A stretch of 64,000 bases of DNA from JBAXXL01 sp038206725 (GTDB taxonomy: Bacteria > Bacteroidota > Ignavibacteria > Kapaibacteriales > UBA2268), in assembly GCA_038206725.1 (NCBI GenBank), contig JBBRAO010000011.1, positions 11,670 to 75,669 of the forward strand, in the 5' to 3' direction. Position numbers and translations under genes: made by a program. The notes below the pieces were generated by a model that did no database searches, was not told the DNA's origin, and saw only the letters and a program-made list of their open reading frames with translations. Position 1 is the first letter of the stretch. Each line of letters starts with the position of its first letter. Below are positions 35,001 to 44,103 of this stretch, one piece after another.

Positions 35001-35527
35001 GAGTTGCCATCGGAATCTGTTTTTATGGAATAAGCTTCGTCACTATTGGTGCCACCGGCTTTTTTTGCCCACTGCCACACACCTGATGACGAGATTTTTG
35101 CAACGAATAAATCCTTATTCGCCGCATTAATAGTTGTGGAGCCAAATGTGAGGTCGTCATTGAAAAAACCGCATATATAGGCGTTTCCCGAAGCATCGAG
35201 TGAAATAGAATTCGAATAGTCCGATGATTTTCCGGTAGCCGCTTTTACCCATAACCAATTTCTATCCTTATCGGCTTTTGCTACAAAAACATCATAACCG
35301 TCTATAGCGTTAATTGTGTCTGATCCAAAAACTAATCGTCCGTCGAAATGACCGGTTACGTAGTAATTGCCGCTGTTATCTTTGACAATATCAGAAATTA
35401 TCTCATTACCGGAGAAGCCTTTTGATGGATTAGTGATTTCGGGTACAGTAACATTGGTCCAAATCTGACAAAAAAGTGGATATGATGATAGTAAGTAGGT
35501 AAGTATTATTAATTTATATAGTTTCAT
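32018..35527 (-). CDS. Large secreted SBBP-repeat (beta-propeller-like) protein
   Basis: 1169 residues with a signal peptide (1-20, ending PLFCQ). From about residue 40 to 800 a ~48-residue unit recurs some 14-15 times, with the pattern W-x-W-(V/A)-K-x-x-G-G-x-x-x-D-x-x, then D-x-x-G-N-x-Y-(I/V)-x-G-x-F, then F-G-S-x-x-(I/V), then D-x-F-(I/V)-A-K. This is the SBBP (seven-bladed beta-propeller) repeat, usual in proteins with YncE-like propeller folds. The C-terminal ~330 residues carry another strand-rich region (YKGWNLMSSYVDPKYSL, SGWNIMGVSTNDT). No T9SS tail is obvious, so its surface anchoring is unclear. Adhesion or sensing is a guess. Confidence 0.75.
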   Translation of the reverse strand: MKLYKLIILTYLLSSYPLFCQIWTNVTVPEITNPSKGFSGNEIISDIVKDNSGNYYVTGHFDGRLVFGSDTINAIDGYDVFVAKADKDRNWLWVKAATGKSSDYSNSISLDASGNAYICGFFNDDLTFGSTTINAANKDLFVAKISSSGVWQWAKKAGGTNSDEAYSIKTDSDGNSYVTGRFSVTGTFGSYTVTSKGAFDIFVAKINSSGAWQWVKRAGGTLKEQGTSLDVDSKFIYICGYFNGTADFGSNTIVSKGNYDAYIAKISKTGDWIWAKRVGGTGADMAEAICYYSGKLYYAGSFSGDADFVTDTLTSAGLTDAFLAVIDTTGTNSWVKSGGGDQDDSGYDVFSYSSNIYFSGTFSNYVDFNGSSYSSNGGDDIFIASYATDGTFNTVTTGGSEGDDKLGGSIEISTGLLYHTGIGNGLIKFGSKSVNTLENSDIFEAIQYAAGSWKSINVIPSAISKSEVKSIVADSDGNRYIIGYYYGDLKFGSTTLQSTGGSDIFIAKSAYDGSWSWAISAGGKGDDIGYDLALSSGGDIYITGSYVDKASFGSTDLTSVGGSDVFAAKLNNSGTFQWVKTGGGINYDVARAIDINSKGEIFIAGNFFENADFGSINVTARGMDDVFTAKITSAGNWKWVKPAGGDDNDEAYDLTIDKNDRLYVVGSLFNGGYFGSILVTVKGADDSFLARADTNGTWLAALSCGSSEFNEKAYSVFVDDSLNSYIVGQFTNLAYFGSMYLLSDAAISGYAAKLNSSFTFKTVEKFGSTGENKILSIMKDKNKFYLAGQFENTISLAGKSYTSKGKKDIFVLCKDSIFKDIYAYTAGGKGNDKVNSIATYKDGEDFLAGNFASKIDFGEKSASTPSEYDYLAFIARNDFVPAPPPWELPTLTDNFATVLIPKSITPKINGRDFEKGDAVGVFYKNGKNLICAGYTIYMKNDISIKVRGDNLSTTAKDGIGDYDKYYLKLWDGKKQRDTMGYVNIKSGPRRYKKSDTTKIEHLPIINDTLEIQLYKGWNLMSSYVDPKYSLADSVFKKVSALVIAKNVSGSFYLKTGSSSVNTIGDYDERAGYAVFMTADEKFKIFGDKINSVYDPIKLTSGWNIMGVSTNDTMAIDTTFKDIKSDITIVKDNVAKFYIPFGYKNLFYINPTQAYRVYMKNESILYFPDK

Positions 35528-35676
35528 TATTAGCTTAATTTATTTATTTTTAATATGCAAAATTACCATTTAATTTTTATATATCAATGTTGACAACTTT
35601 TGGGCCAATATATTGCAGATTATAATTATTTTTGTAAATTGTAATTTAGTTTTGAAAAACTTTTAAAAATATAAAT

Positions 35677-38600
35677 ATGTCTTTTGTACACCTTCATAAT
35701 CACACGCACTATTCCTTGTTAGACTCATCACTTAAGCCTGATCAACTAATTGCCGCCGCAAAAGCCGACAAGCAAACGGCAGTTGCACTAACCGATCACG
35801 GCGTTATGTTCGGTGCGATTGAGTTTTATAAATTATGCAAAAAAGCCGGCATAAAACCAATAATTGGAATAGAAGCCTATATGTCAACCACCGACCGCTT
35901 TTCTAAAGCGGAAAAAGTTGATGGCAAAGCGGGCAAAAATTATTATCATATTATTCTATTAGCCAAGGATATAGTAGGTTACAAAAACCTATGTAAACTT
36001 GCATCCATCGGATTTTCGGAAGGCTTTTACAGAAAACCCCGAATAGACAAGGAAGTTCTTGAGAAATATAAAGAAGGCTTGATTTGCACAACCGCTTGTA
36101 TGGGTGGTATAGTCAATTCAGAAATTATTGCCCGCAATTTGGTTAAAGCCAAAAGTGAAGCAGAATACTATAAATCTGTGTTCGGCGATGATTTTTATAT
36201 GGAAATCCAAAGACATAAATATGATTCCGATGAACAACTTATTCACGATGCGGCTAAAATCGCCAGAGAATTGGACATCAAACTTATTTGTACCAATGAT
36301 ACCCACTACTTAAAAAAAGAACACGCCGAAGCTCATAACATTCTTTTAAATATCGGTAATCAAAGCAAAAACAATGATATAAATGTTCTTCGTTATGGAA
36401 CTCGCGAGTTTTATTTCAAAACCGCCGATGAGATGAAGGAATTGTTTTCCGATTACCCGCAAGCAGTCGAAAACACTTTGGAGATAGCTGAAAAATGTAA
36501 TTTGGAGATTGATCTTGAAACCATCTTTATGCCTGTTTTCCCTATTCCTGAGACCTCGACAGCTAAAACTCTTGATGAATATTTGAAAGAATTGACCTAC
36601 GAACGTTTAGCCAAGAAGTTTTCTGATAATATTATACCTAATGATTATTTAGAACGCACTGAATTTGAGCTTAAAGTAATAATTGATATGGGTTTCCCGG
36701 GTTATTTTTTAATCGTACAAGATCTTATACAAAGTGCTAAAGAACGTGGAGTACCAGTTGGTCCGGGTCGTGGTTCAGCCGCAGGCAGTTTAGTTGCCTT
36801 TGGGTTAGGAATAACAAATATTGACCCTATAAAATATGATCTACTTTTTGAAAGGTTTTTAAATCCCGATCGTATATCTATGCCCGATATAGATATTGAC
36901 TTCTGCGACGAAAACCGTTCAAAGGTGCTTCAATATATAACTGAAAAATATGGTAAAGACTCAGTTGCTCAAATAGTAACATTTTCAAGTTTAACAAGTA
37001 AAGCTGTTATTGCTGATGTTGGACGTGTGATGGATATTCCGCTGGAACAGGTTCGATCCATAACTTCTGCTATACCATCGTTCCAAGGCAAAGTAATGAA
37101 ACTGTCGGAGGCATTGGAATTACCGGATTTAGCTTGGCTGAAAAACACCAAAGATGAGCACTTACGCAAATTTTTAGCAAATTGTATAGTGTTGGAAGGT
37201 AATTACCGCGGACGAGGAACTCACGCCGCAGGTGTAATAATAGCACCATCGGATGTTGTAAATTACATTCCAACGTGTACACCTTTAAAAGACAAACAAG
37301 GTGATGAAGGCGGTGTAGATTTAGTTACCCAATATCCAAACTCGGGTGGTGAAATAGAAGAATGCGGTTTATTAAAAATGGATATCTTAGGTTTACAAAC
37401 CCTATCCATCATAGAAAAAACCCTCAGAATGATTGAATTCAATCATAAAATAAAAATTGATTTAGATAAAATTCCGCTCGATGACCAAAAGACTTACGAA
37501 ATGATTGGACGTGGCGATACAAATGCTGTATTCCAATTTGAATCTCCCGGAATGCAGGAATATTTGAAACAGTTAAAACCACAAAGCATTGAAGATCTTA
37601 CAGCTATGAATGCGCTTTATAGACCGGGACCTATAAGCAATATCCCTGATTTTATTGACCGGCAGACAGGCAAAAAAAATATTGAATATCTGCATCCGTT
37701 GATGGAAAGCGTTCTAAAAAAAACCAATGGAATCATTGTTTACCAAGAGCAAGTTATGAAGCTTGTACAAATAATTGGTGATTTTTCACTCGGTGAAGCA
37801 GATATTCTAAGACGTTATATGTCGAAGAAAAAACGAGCTGAAATGGATAAGATGAAGCCCCAATTTATGAGTGGAGCGCGCGAAAAAGGAATCTCTAATG
37901 AAATTGCGGAACAAATATTCGAATTAATATTCAAATTTGCCGATTACGGTTTTAACAAATCCCATTCAGTTGCATATTCTTATGTTGCGTACCAAACGGC
38001 TTGGCTAAAAACTCATTATACCGCCGAGTTTATGGCGGCAAATATGACAGCCGAAATGATGAAGCCCGATAAATTAACACTTCATCTTGAAGACGCCAAA
38101 CGAATGGCTATCAAAATACTACCTCCTGATATTAACCGTTCGTTTGCAACTTTTCACGCGGTTGACAACAAAAACATATACTACGGGTTAGCTGGTATTA
38201 GAAATGTGGGAATCAATGTTGTTGAATCAATCCATGAAGCCCGCAAAGATGGACCTTTTAAAACATTTTTTGACTTCTATACTCGTGTCGATAAAAAAGC
38301 TATTAACAAACGTGCAATAGAGGGATTAATCTATGCTGGAGCGTTTGATGCGGTTACCGATGGTAAACGCGCTTCCTTACTCGCTTCAATGGATTTGGCT
38401 AACGACTATATGAAAGCCGTTGAATATCATTTAGCAAATAACACTATTAATCTTTTTGGTGATATTGATGAAACATCCACTGTTAAAGAACCTGAATTAT
38501 TAGTTGTACCGGAATGGACACAATTAGAAAAACTTCTGCGTGAGCGCGAATATCTAAACCTCTATATTTCAGGTCATCCCTATCAAATTTTTGAGCAAAA

Positions 38601-39168
38601 AATCAAAATGCTGTCAAACATTATGATCAGAGATGCTGAGCAAATGGTTCATCAATCCAGAATTAAAATCGGAAGTTTTTTAAGTGACGTGACTATGAAA
38701 CGTACCAAAGACGGCAACCTATTTGCAGTTCTTAGGCTTGAAGATATTTTAGGAAGTATCGAAGCCTTAATAGTTCAGAAAAAATTGACAGTTAATAATC
38801 ATCAAGCAAAGCTCATCACTAATACTCCAATATTTATCATTGGCTCCGTACAACATAGGAATGATTCAACAACAATAATGGTTGATGAACTATATTCACT
38901 CGATGAAGCAATCGAAAAATATAGTGTTGGTTTCAAAATTTTCATCAACACCGATTCGACAACCTGTGAAAAAATTGAACAACTTAAAATTATGGCATCG
39001 AATAATTCAGAAAATAATAACGATATTATATTTTCGTTGTATAGTTTAAATTCAGATTTCAGACGCGAGTATAAAGCAAATTTCCAGATAGAAGCGAACA
39101 AAGATAACTATACAAAACTGCAAAATATATTCAGTCCGGAAAATGTTAAATTTATTATAAAAACATAG
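35677..39168 (+). CDS. dnaE: DNA polymerase III alpha subunit
   Basis: 1163 residues, full-length DnaE1-type replicative polymerase. The N-terminal PHP domain is HLHNHTHYSLLDSS with the metal-binding His residues. The polymerase core has FPGYFLIVQDLI, GPGRGSAAGSLVAF and the catalytic Asp pair in MPDIDIDFCDENR (about residues 403-412). The finger region AADY.. GFNKSHSVAYSYVAYQTAWLKTHY and the C-terminal OB fold (IGSFLSDVTMKRTKDGNLFAVLRLED) follow. The start has almost no Shine-Dalgarno signal, which is common in this group. It is the head of a plus-strand unit with two small envelope genes. Confidence 0.97.
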   Translation: MSFVHLHNHTHYSLLDSSLKPDQLIAAAKADKQTAVALTDHGVMFGAIEFYKLCKKAGIKPIIGIEAYMSTTDRFSKAEKVDGKAGKNYYHIILLAKDIVGYKNLCKLASIGFSEGFYRKPRIDKEVLEKYKEGLICTTACMGGIVNSEIIARNLVKAKSEAEYYKSVFGDDFYMEIQRHKYDSDEQLIHDAAKIARELDIKLICTNDTHYLKKEHAEAHNILLNIGNQSKNNDINVLRYGTREFYFKTADEMKELFSDYPQAVENTLEIAEKCNLEIDLETIFMPVFPIPETSTAKTLDEYLKELTYERLAKKFSDNIIPNDYLERTEFELKVIIDMGFPGYFLIVQDLIQSAKERGVPVGPGRGSAAGSLVAFGLGITNIDPIKYDLLFERFLNPDRISMPDIDIDFCDENRSKVLQYITEKYGKDSVAQIVTFSSLTSKAVIADVGRVMDIPLEQVRSITSAIPSFQGKVMKLSEALELPDLAWLKNTKDEHLRKFLANCIVLEGNYRGRGTHAAGVIIAPSDVVNYIPTCTPLKDKQGDEGGVDLVTQYPNSGGEIEECGLLKMDILGLQTLSIIEKTLRMIEFNHKIKIDLDKIPLDDQKTYEMIGRGDTNAVFQFESPGMQEYLKQLKPQSIEDLTAMNALYRPGPISNIPDFIDRQTGKKNIEYLHPLMESVLKKTNGIIVYQEQVMKLVQIIGDFSLGEADILRRYMSKKKRAEMDKMKPQFMSGAREKGISNEIAEQIFELIFKFADYGFNKSHSVAYSYVAYQTAWLKTHYTAEFMAANMTAEMMKPDKLTLHLEDAKRMAIKILPPDINRSFATFHAVDNKNIYYGLAGIRNVGINVVESIHEARKDGPFKTFFDFYTRVDKKAINKRAIEGLIYAGAFDAVTDGKRASLLASMDLANDYMKAVEYHLANNTINLFGDIDETSTVKEPELLVVPEWTQLEKLLREREYLNLYISGHPYQIFEQKIKMLSNIMIRDAEQMVHQSRIKIGSFLSDVTMKRTKDGNLFAVLRLEDILGSIEALIVQKKLTVNNHQAKLITNTPIFIIGSVQHRNDSTTIMVDELYSLDEAIEKYSVGFKIFINTDSTTCEKIEQLKIMASNNSENNNDIIFSLYSLNSDFRREYKANFQIEANKDNYTKLQNIFSPENVKFIIKT

Positions 39169-39176
39169 AGAAATTA

Positions 39177-39380
39177 ATGGCAACTCAAAAAACCAAAACA
39201 GTATTGTCTTGGATAATTGCAATCTTAGTAGCAATTATAGCTATAAGGGTATTTTTTTATATCGTAGGCGCAGCCTTTTTCCTCGTTTTCACTATGATTA
39301 AGTTTCTAGTGGTCCTCTTTTTATTAGCAATGGTAGCAATTCCTTTATATGTGGTAATTCGAAGGATGATTATAAAATAA
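39177..39380 (+). CDS. Small two-helix membrane protein
   Basis: 67 residues with two hydrophobic helices (about 9-33 and 37-60) and a positively charged end (RRMIIK). No family recognised. It starts 8 bp after dnaE and its stop codon overlaps the next start (TAATG), so it is translationally coupled to both. Confidence 0.6.
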   Translation: MATQKTKTVLSWIIAILVAIIAIRVFFYIVGAAFFLVFTMIKFLVVLFLLAMVAIPLYVVIRRMIIK

Positions 39381-40285
39381 TGAAAATAATAATGTTAGTC
39401 TTTGTACTTTTGGTTCCAATCTGTCTTTCAGCGCGGATTATTCCAGACAGTATTCTGGCAAATTCCGATGTTAAATACATCATCCGATTAAAATCCGGTG
39501 ACGAATTTACAGGATTTGTAACCGATAACGGCGAAAAAGATGATTATGGTAAATACTTAAAGCTACAAACTGCTCTCGGTGTTCCAAAAGTGTATTACAC
39601 CGAAATTGATGGAATACAGGAGTATGGCGATATTTATAAAAACAATCATCGGGTTTTTCTAATGCCGACAGCGGAACCGATTGCAGGAGCGCCATTTATA
39701 GGTAACTATGAAGCATTTTTGTTTTATGGAGGGTTTGGTATAACGCAGTATTTCTCATTAACAGCAGGTCGTAGTGCAATTCCTTTGCTCTATCCGGGAC
39801 AGCAGTTTTCATTAATCAACGTAAAATCAACATTTCTAACAGTTCCATTCGATTCTATTGAAGGACATTTATCGCTTGCTTTAGGTGGCAATGTTTCCTT
39901 TATCAACAACGATAACCGACTTATTCATTTTTATACAGCCGCAACCATCCGCTTCAAACGTTCCAGTTTTACAGCAACAGTTTACTACAAAACCGGTTCC
40001 GATGATTTCTATGAGATAGATTATACTAATTTAGTTATGCCTTTGTATTATGCTAATGGTACGATTGGAATTGGAATGGGTGTTGAAACAAAGTTTCCGG
40101 GCAGAAATGATTTATTCTTTACCGGTGAATTTTGGAACAAGGATATTGCTAATTTAAGGAGTTCTTGTTTCTCTATGGGTTTGCGCTCGGTTTACGATAA
40201 ACTTTCAATGGAATATGGCTTTATGCTTTTTACAAATCCGTACATTGTACCATATTTCGGATTCACTTGGACACCATTCAATTAG
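39380..40285 (+). CDS. Hypothetical outer-membrane beta-barrel-like protein
   Basis: 301 residues with a signal peptide (1-18). Residues ~30-85 (KYIIRLKSGDEFTGFVTDNGEK...VYYTEIDGIQEYG) form a short strand-rich module of the kind seen in response-to-substrate or Sm-like folds. The remainder alternates polar and aromatic residues (SLTAGRSAIPLLYPGQQFSL, HFYTAATIRFKRSSFTATVYYKTG) as in a small outer-membrane barrel, ending in an aromatic-rich tail FGFTWTPFN. The stop overlaps by 4 bp the end of the VWA gene coming from the other strand, so the two converge with no terminator. Confidence 0.6.
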   Translation: MKIIMLVFVLLVPICLSARIIPDSILANSDVKYIIRLKSGDEFTGFVTDNGEKDDYGKYLKLQTALGVPKVYYTEIDGIQEYGDIYKNNHRVFLMPTAEPIAGAPFIGNYEAFLFYGGFGITQYFSLTAGRSAIPLLYPGQQFSLINVKSTFLTVPFDSIEGHLSLALGGNVSFINNDNRLIHFYTAATIRFKRSSFTATVYYKTGSDDFYEIDYTNLVMPLYYANGTIGIGMGVETKFPGRNDLFFTGEFWNKDIANLRSSCFSMGLRSVYDKLSMEYGFMLFTNPYIVPYFGFTWTPFN

Positions 40286-43200
40286 CTTCCTTTGACTAAA
40301 ATGTAAGTCCTGCTGAAACCGGCACTTTTAAATTCTAAATAATATGTTCCGTTCGTTAAAGAAGAAATATTATATTTTTTGGAGTATGTACCCGCATTTA
40401 GTACTTCGTCTAATAATAGCTTAACCAACTTACCATTCACATTGTATAAACTTATAACAGTTTTGGCTTTTATACCTATTCCGAAATCTAATTCAATATC
40501 GCCGTTTGTAGGATTTGGGATTGGATTATTGACAAAAAAGTCTTTATTACCCACAATTACATTACGTAAGTCATTCATACATATATCTGCTCGAAGGACA
40601 GAAATATATAGAATGCTATCCGCAAAGCAAGGATAATTAATACTAAAATCCACATTACTTGGTTTTTTAGCACTTAATACAGAAAGAAATTTTGGCTTAA
40701 TCGTAAGAATATCAAACTTAGAAAATTTATCGAGATACTCAAAATCAACTTTGCCGGCATCAGGATTAGAAGTAATTTTCCAATACTTTGATTTGAGATT
40801 GTTGCTATTGCCAATTTCTTGATCTGCCCCCTCGAAAAAAAGCACTTCCGAATTGTAGTATATACTGCTTTTTATGCCGACTATCGAATCTCTAGCAATG
40901 TTTGGGGATGTTATAGTAATTAACGGTGAAAACTCATCACCGGGCTTTAATGTAACCTGAGCAATGTCGCTGGAACCATTATGGACTTCCCCATAATTCT
41001 CAATATCCAATTCTATACTATTTTCAGTCGAAGTAGGAATACTAAGATGCGATTGATGTACGCCTTTATGTGTAGCAGTGAATTGTACAAAAACTATTTG
41101 CGATGATTTAGCGGAAACTTTGAACATTCCTGTTTGGTTTACTTTATAGGAAGGAGCGTCCTGACCTGTTATTTTTGCACCATCAAAATCCACAAGTAAA
41201 TCAACGGTATTTGATAAATTTCTTATTTCTAAAGGCATCAAGAAATCATCACAAAGCATTATATGCTGTTTATCATTAATTGAAGTCTCGAAAGTCGCTT
41301 TTTCGCAAAGCATATCAATATTATTTGACTTCCACTCGTTTGCAAAATATCCATCATAGTTGTTGGCTTCAACAAATATCGCTGTTTGATGTGAGCCAGT
41401 CGAAGTAGGCTTATACAAAATCGGGAATCTCAAAGTATCCGATATCCCGATATTGAAATCACTTCTTGGTTGATCAAGCCAACTAAATTCATTATTTTGA
41501 TATGTAAAATCAAAGGAATGAATCAGGACATCGCTTGTAAAACCGTCATTAATCATAAGAAGGTACGATATTCCGGTACTGTCAATAGGAGTATTATCAG
41601 CGCAAACTGTTTCCAATTTCAAAGAAGGTAAAAACACATCCCCTTGGATTGTTGAAATCAAAGTATCTCCCATCGATGAAATTAGCTTTAGTTCGGCAGA
41701 ATTTTTTGTGATTTCAGTAAGATAATATTTTACTGGAATGATTAAAGTATCATTGCCTTTTAAAAAACGTGGGAAGGTGGAATCGGCTAATTGAAATATT
41801 TGTTTATATTTATCATCTATAAAGTTTAGGGAAATTAATTGCAAACCATCTGAATCTTTATTGATTATCTCCAGGTTCATTGTTGGGTAATCAGAATTAT
41901 ACAACAATCTTCCAAAGTCTAAATCATTGATATGCAGTCCTTCTCTAATCGCCTTGCCGAGTAGTTTTGTTTTTACCGTCCGGCATCCTTCTATTGAAAA
42001 ATTTATATTTGCAGTCTTTTTCCCCAAGGTTTTAGGAGCAAAACCAAGCTTCATAGTATAGGATTGATAAGGCGGTATAGTGATTTTTTCTCCGGGATAT
42101 ACACCTATGATTTTAAAATCGGATTTATTAGCACCACTCATAAATGGTGTAAACACAATAGCTTTATTCATTGCATTGTATAATATGGCATCAACAACAC
42201 TATCTTTCTGAGTTTCGATAAATACATTTCCAAAATCAACTTCTTCTTTAGTTATCGCACTACACAATCCATAGCATTCTAGATTTATATCCAAAGGTTT
42301 CCCACAATCGGTCGTAATGGACAATATTGCAGGACGATTACCAAAATCCCTCGGTGTGAATGTTACCACAAGAGAAAGTTTCCCGTCGGGGTTAATAGTG
42401 ATTCCCCTAATATCTTCAATCGAATATTCTGATGCGCAAGTTCCCGATAAAGACCAATCAAGAACTTTAACCGGATAATGGGTCTTGTTTTCAAGAATAT
42501 CAGTATAAGGCGTAGTCTGAGTTGAACCGACTATAACCGAGTCTTTGTTTATACTTGGAATGGTGCTCGACAATTGAGGGATTTCAAAATGAAATTTTTC
42601 TGTCGAATCCTGCAAAGTTATTTCCGAACCTAAGTTAACGTGAGCAATTATCTTAATATAATAATCACCCTCCGGTAAATTTTGTTTCCAAAAGTACTCA
42701 TCACCGGTAACGTCTTTAGCTATGATTTGCCAACTATTAGTATTGTCTTTATAAAATAAATCTTTTAAAGCATAGCTTGCAACACCAACCCATTTGATTT
42801 GAACTCCGTTGCAAACCGAATAAATATCACTTTTCACAGGATTAGTAATCGTTATATTCCCAAGTCCTCCAAAAAGCTTTATCGCTTTATCGCAAGGATA
42901 CCCTTCGACCATTAAATCGGCATTTCTCGCTGTTTGGTCAACTTTTTGTGTAAATCGAACTATTATTTTGTAACTTTGATTAGCAGGGATTGTAATTCCT
43001 CCGACAGGCATTGAAGTCAAACCGTTCCCATAGTCTATAATTTCAAAATAGTTGGAATTTGATGTATATAGTTTATCAATTTTCAATTCATAAGGAGTTG
43101 GTGTTAAAGTAATACCAATGTCGGTGGAATTATTGGGAGCAGGGTTCCCAAAGTAATAATAGCTTTTATCGGTATTTAAATGGAAAACAGCACTTTCCGG

Positions 43201-44103
43201 TGGATTATAACTTGTATTAAAAATATTGCTTACAGGTTTGTACTGAATACTGACTTGCGTTTCTTCATCCGCACCTTCACAAGGAATCTTACTTTGCCAA
43301 ACTATGTTGCAAAATGGATAGCTCGTAAGATGGTTTGCTAATTGGTCGTAAACCTCAGGGAGTGTACCGGTATCATCAACTTGGTAGTATTCAGTTGAAA
43401 TTCCTTGAAGCGAACCATTGTAATTACTTAAAAATGAAATCGAATATAGTTTTATATTATTCGCGGCTAAAGCGGAAGACACCTCCCAACTCCGAAACAC
43501 ACCTTGTATTTCTTCATCGTGGTTACCATCGGTCAAAAATATAATACATCTATTGAGGTTCGGTTGTTTTGATAGAAGACTTATGGCACCTTTGTTTGGA
43601 TCTAAAAAGGCACTATTAAAATTTGTTGAAGACGGTATAGTACCCATCACCGAAAATTTGTTATAAAGCTGGTTTTTGTCATTAGTAAAGTTGCAATATA
43701 AATTAGGTATTGAACCAAATCCTAATATCCCAATTGCACTAAAATCATTTAATTTGACTTTGCTGATAAAAGATAATGCGCTTTGTTTAACTATATCAAT
43801 TTTTGACTTTCCATTAATTAACTGAGACATAGAAGTACTTTGATCAATTAATAAAAGAACTTGAACTGGAGCTAAAGATTCATCACAATCAACAGTAACT
43901 AATGATTTAGGAATTATTTGACCATTTTCGCTAACAATAAAATCTGAAGCGGTGTAGTATGTGCCAGGGTTGTTATTAAAAAAACCGCTTCGTACCAAAG
44001 GAAAATTGCTCGCGCTTGGTTTGGTAAAACTATATTGCGCGTGCATATTTAAGGTAAATGTGGCAAACAATATAAATATTAAACATCCTTTGGTATAACT
44101 CAT
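40282..44103 (-). CDS. Giant secreted VWA / repeat protein with T9SS tail (paralogue 1)
   Basis: 1273 residues with a signal peptide (1-23). An N-terminal module is followed by a von Willebrand A domain with an intact MIDAS: VQVLLLIDQSTSM (DxSxS at residues 87-91) and CIIFLTDGNHDEE. Then come several strand-rich repeats of the choice-of-anchor D/ASH type (KAIKLFGGLGNITI, GNRPAILSITTDCG, NADLMVEGYPCDK), a cohesin-like segment (TLKPGDEFSPLITITSPNIARDSIVGIKSSIYYN), and a C-terminal T9SS sorting domain (FVNNPIPNPTNGDIELDFG, NGTYYLEFKSAG). Probably an outer-surface adhesin or scaffold. Stop and start touch the paralogue upstream (44104). Confidence 0.8.
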   Translation of the reverse strand: MSYTKGCLIFILFATFTLNMHAQYSFTKPSASNFPLVRSGFFNNNPGTYYTASDFIVSENGQIIPKSLVTVDCDESLAPVQVLLLIDQSTSMSQLINGKSKIDIVKQSALSFISKVKLNDFSAIGILGFGSIPNLYCNFTNDKNQLYNKFSVMGTIPSSTNFNSAFLDPNKGAISLLSKQPNLNRCIIFLTDGNHDEEIQGVFRSWEVSSALAANNIKLYSISFLSNYNGSLQGISTEYYQVDDTGTLPEVYDQLANHLTSYPFCNIVWQSKIPCEGADEETQVSIQYKPVSNIFNTSYNPPESAVFHLNTDKSYYYFGNPAPNNSTDIGITLTPTPYELKIDKLYTSNSNYFEIIDYGNGLTSMPVGGITIPANQSYKIIVRFTQKVDQTARNADLMVEGYPCDKAIKLFGGLGNITITNPVKSDIYSVCNGVQIKWVGVASYALKDLFYKDNTNSWQIIAKDVTGDEYFWKQNLPEGDYYIKIIAHVNLGSEITLQDSTEKFHFEIPQLSSTIPSINKDSVIVGSTQTTPYTDILENKTHYPVKVLDWSLSGTCASEYSIEDIRGITINPDGKLSLVVTFTPRDFGNRPAILSITTDCGKPLDINLECYGLCSAITKEEVDFGNVFIETQKDSVVDAILYNAMNKAIVFTPFMSGANKSDFKIIGVYPGEKITIPPYQSYTMKLGFAPKTLGKKTANINFSIEGCRTVKTKLLGKAIREGLHINDLDFGRLLYNSDYPTMNLEIINKDSDGLQLISLNFIDDKYKQIFQLADSTFPRFLKGNDTLIIPVKYYLTEITKNSAELKLISSMGDTLISTIQGDVFLPSLKLETVCADNTPIDSTGISYLLMINDGFTSDVLIHSFDFTYQNNEFSWLDQPRSDFNIGISDTLRFPILYKPTSTGSHQTAIFVEANNYDGYFANEWKSNNIDMLCEKATFETSINDKQHIMLCDDFLMPLEIRNLSNTVDLLVDFDGAKITGQDAPSYKVNQTGMFKVSAKSSQIVFVQFTATHKGVHQSHLSIPTSTENSIELDIENYGEVHNGSSDIAQVTLKPGDEFSPLITITSPNIARDSIVGIKSSIYYNSEVLFFEGADQEIGNSNNLKSKYWKITSNPDAGKVDFEYLDKFSKFDILTIKPKFLSVLSAKKPSNVDFSINYPCFADSILYISVLRADICMNDLRNVIVGNKDFFVNNPIPNPTNGDIELDFGIGIKAKTVISLYNVNGKLVKLLLDEVLNAGTYSKKYNISSLTNGTYYLEFKSAGFSRTYILVKGS

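Noticed and set aside
39507..39695. Antisense frame inside the 39380 gene
   Set aside because: Shadow of a coding gene with a signal peptide and coupled start.
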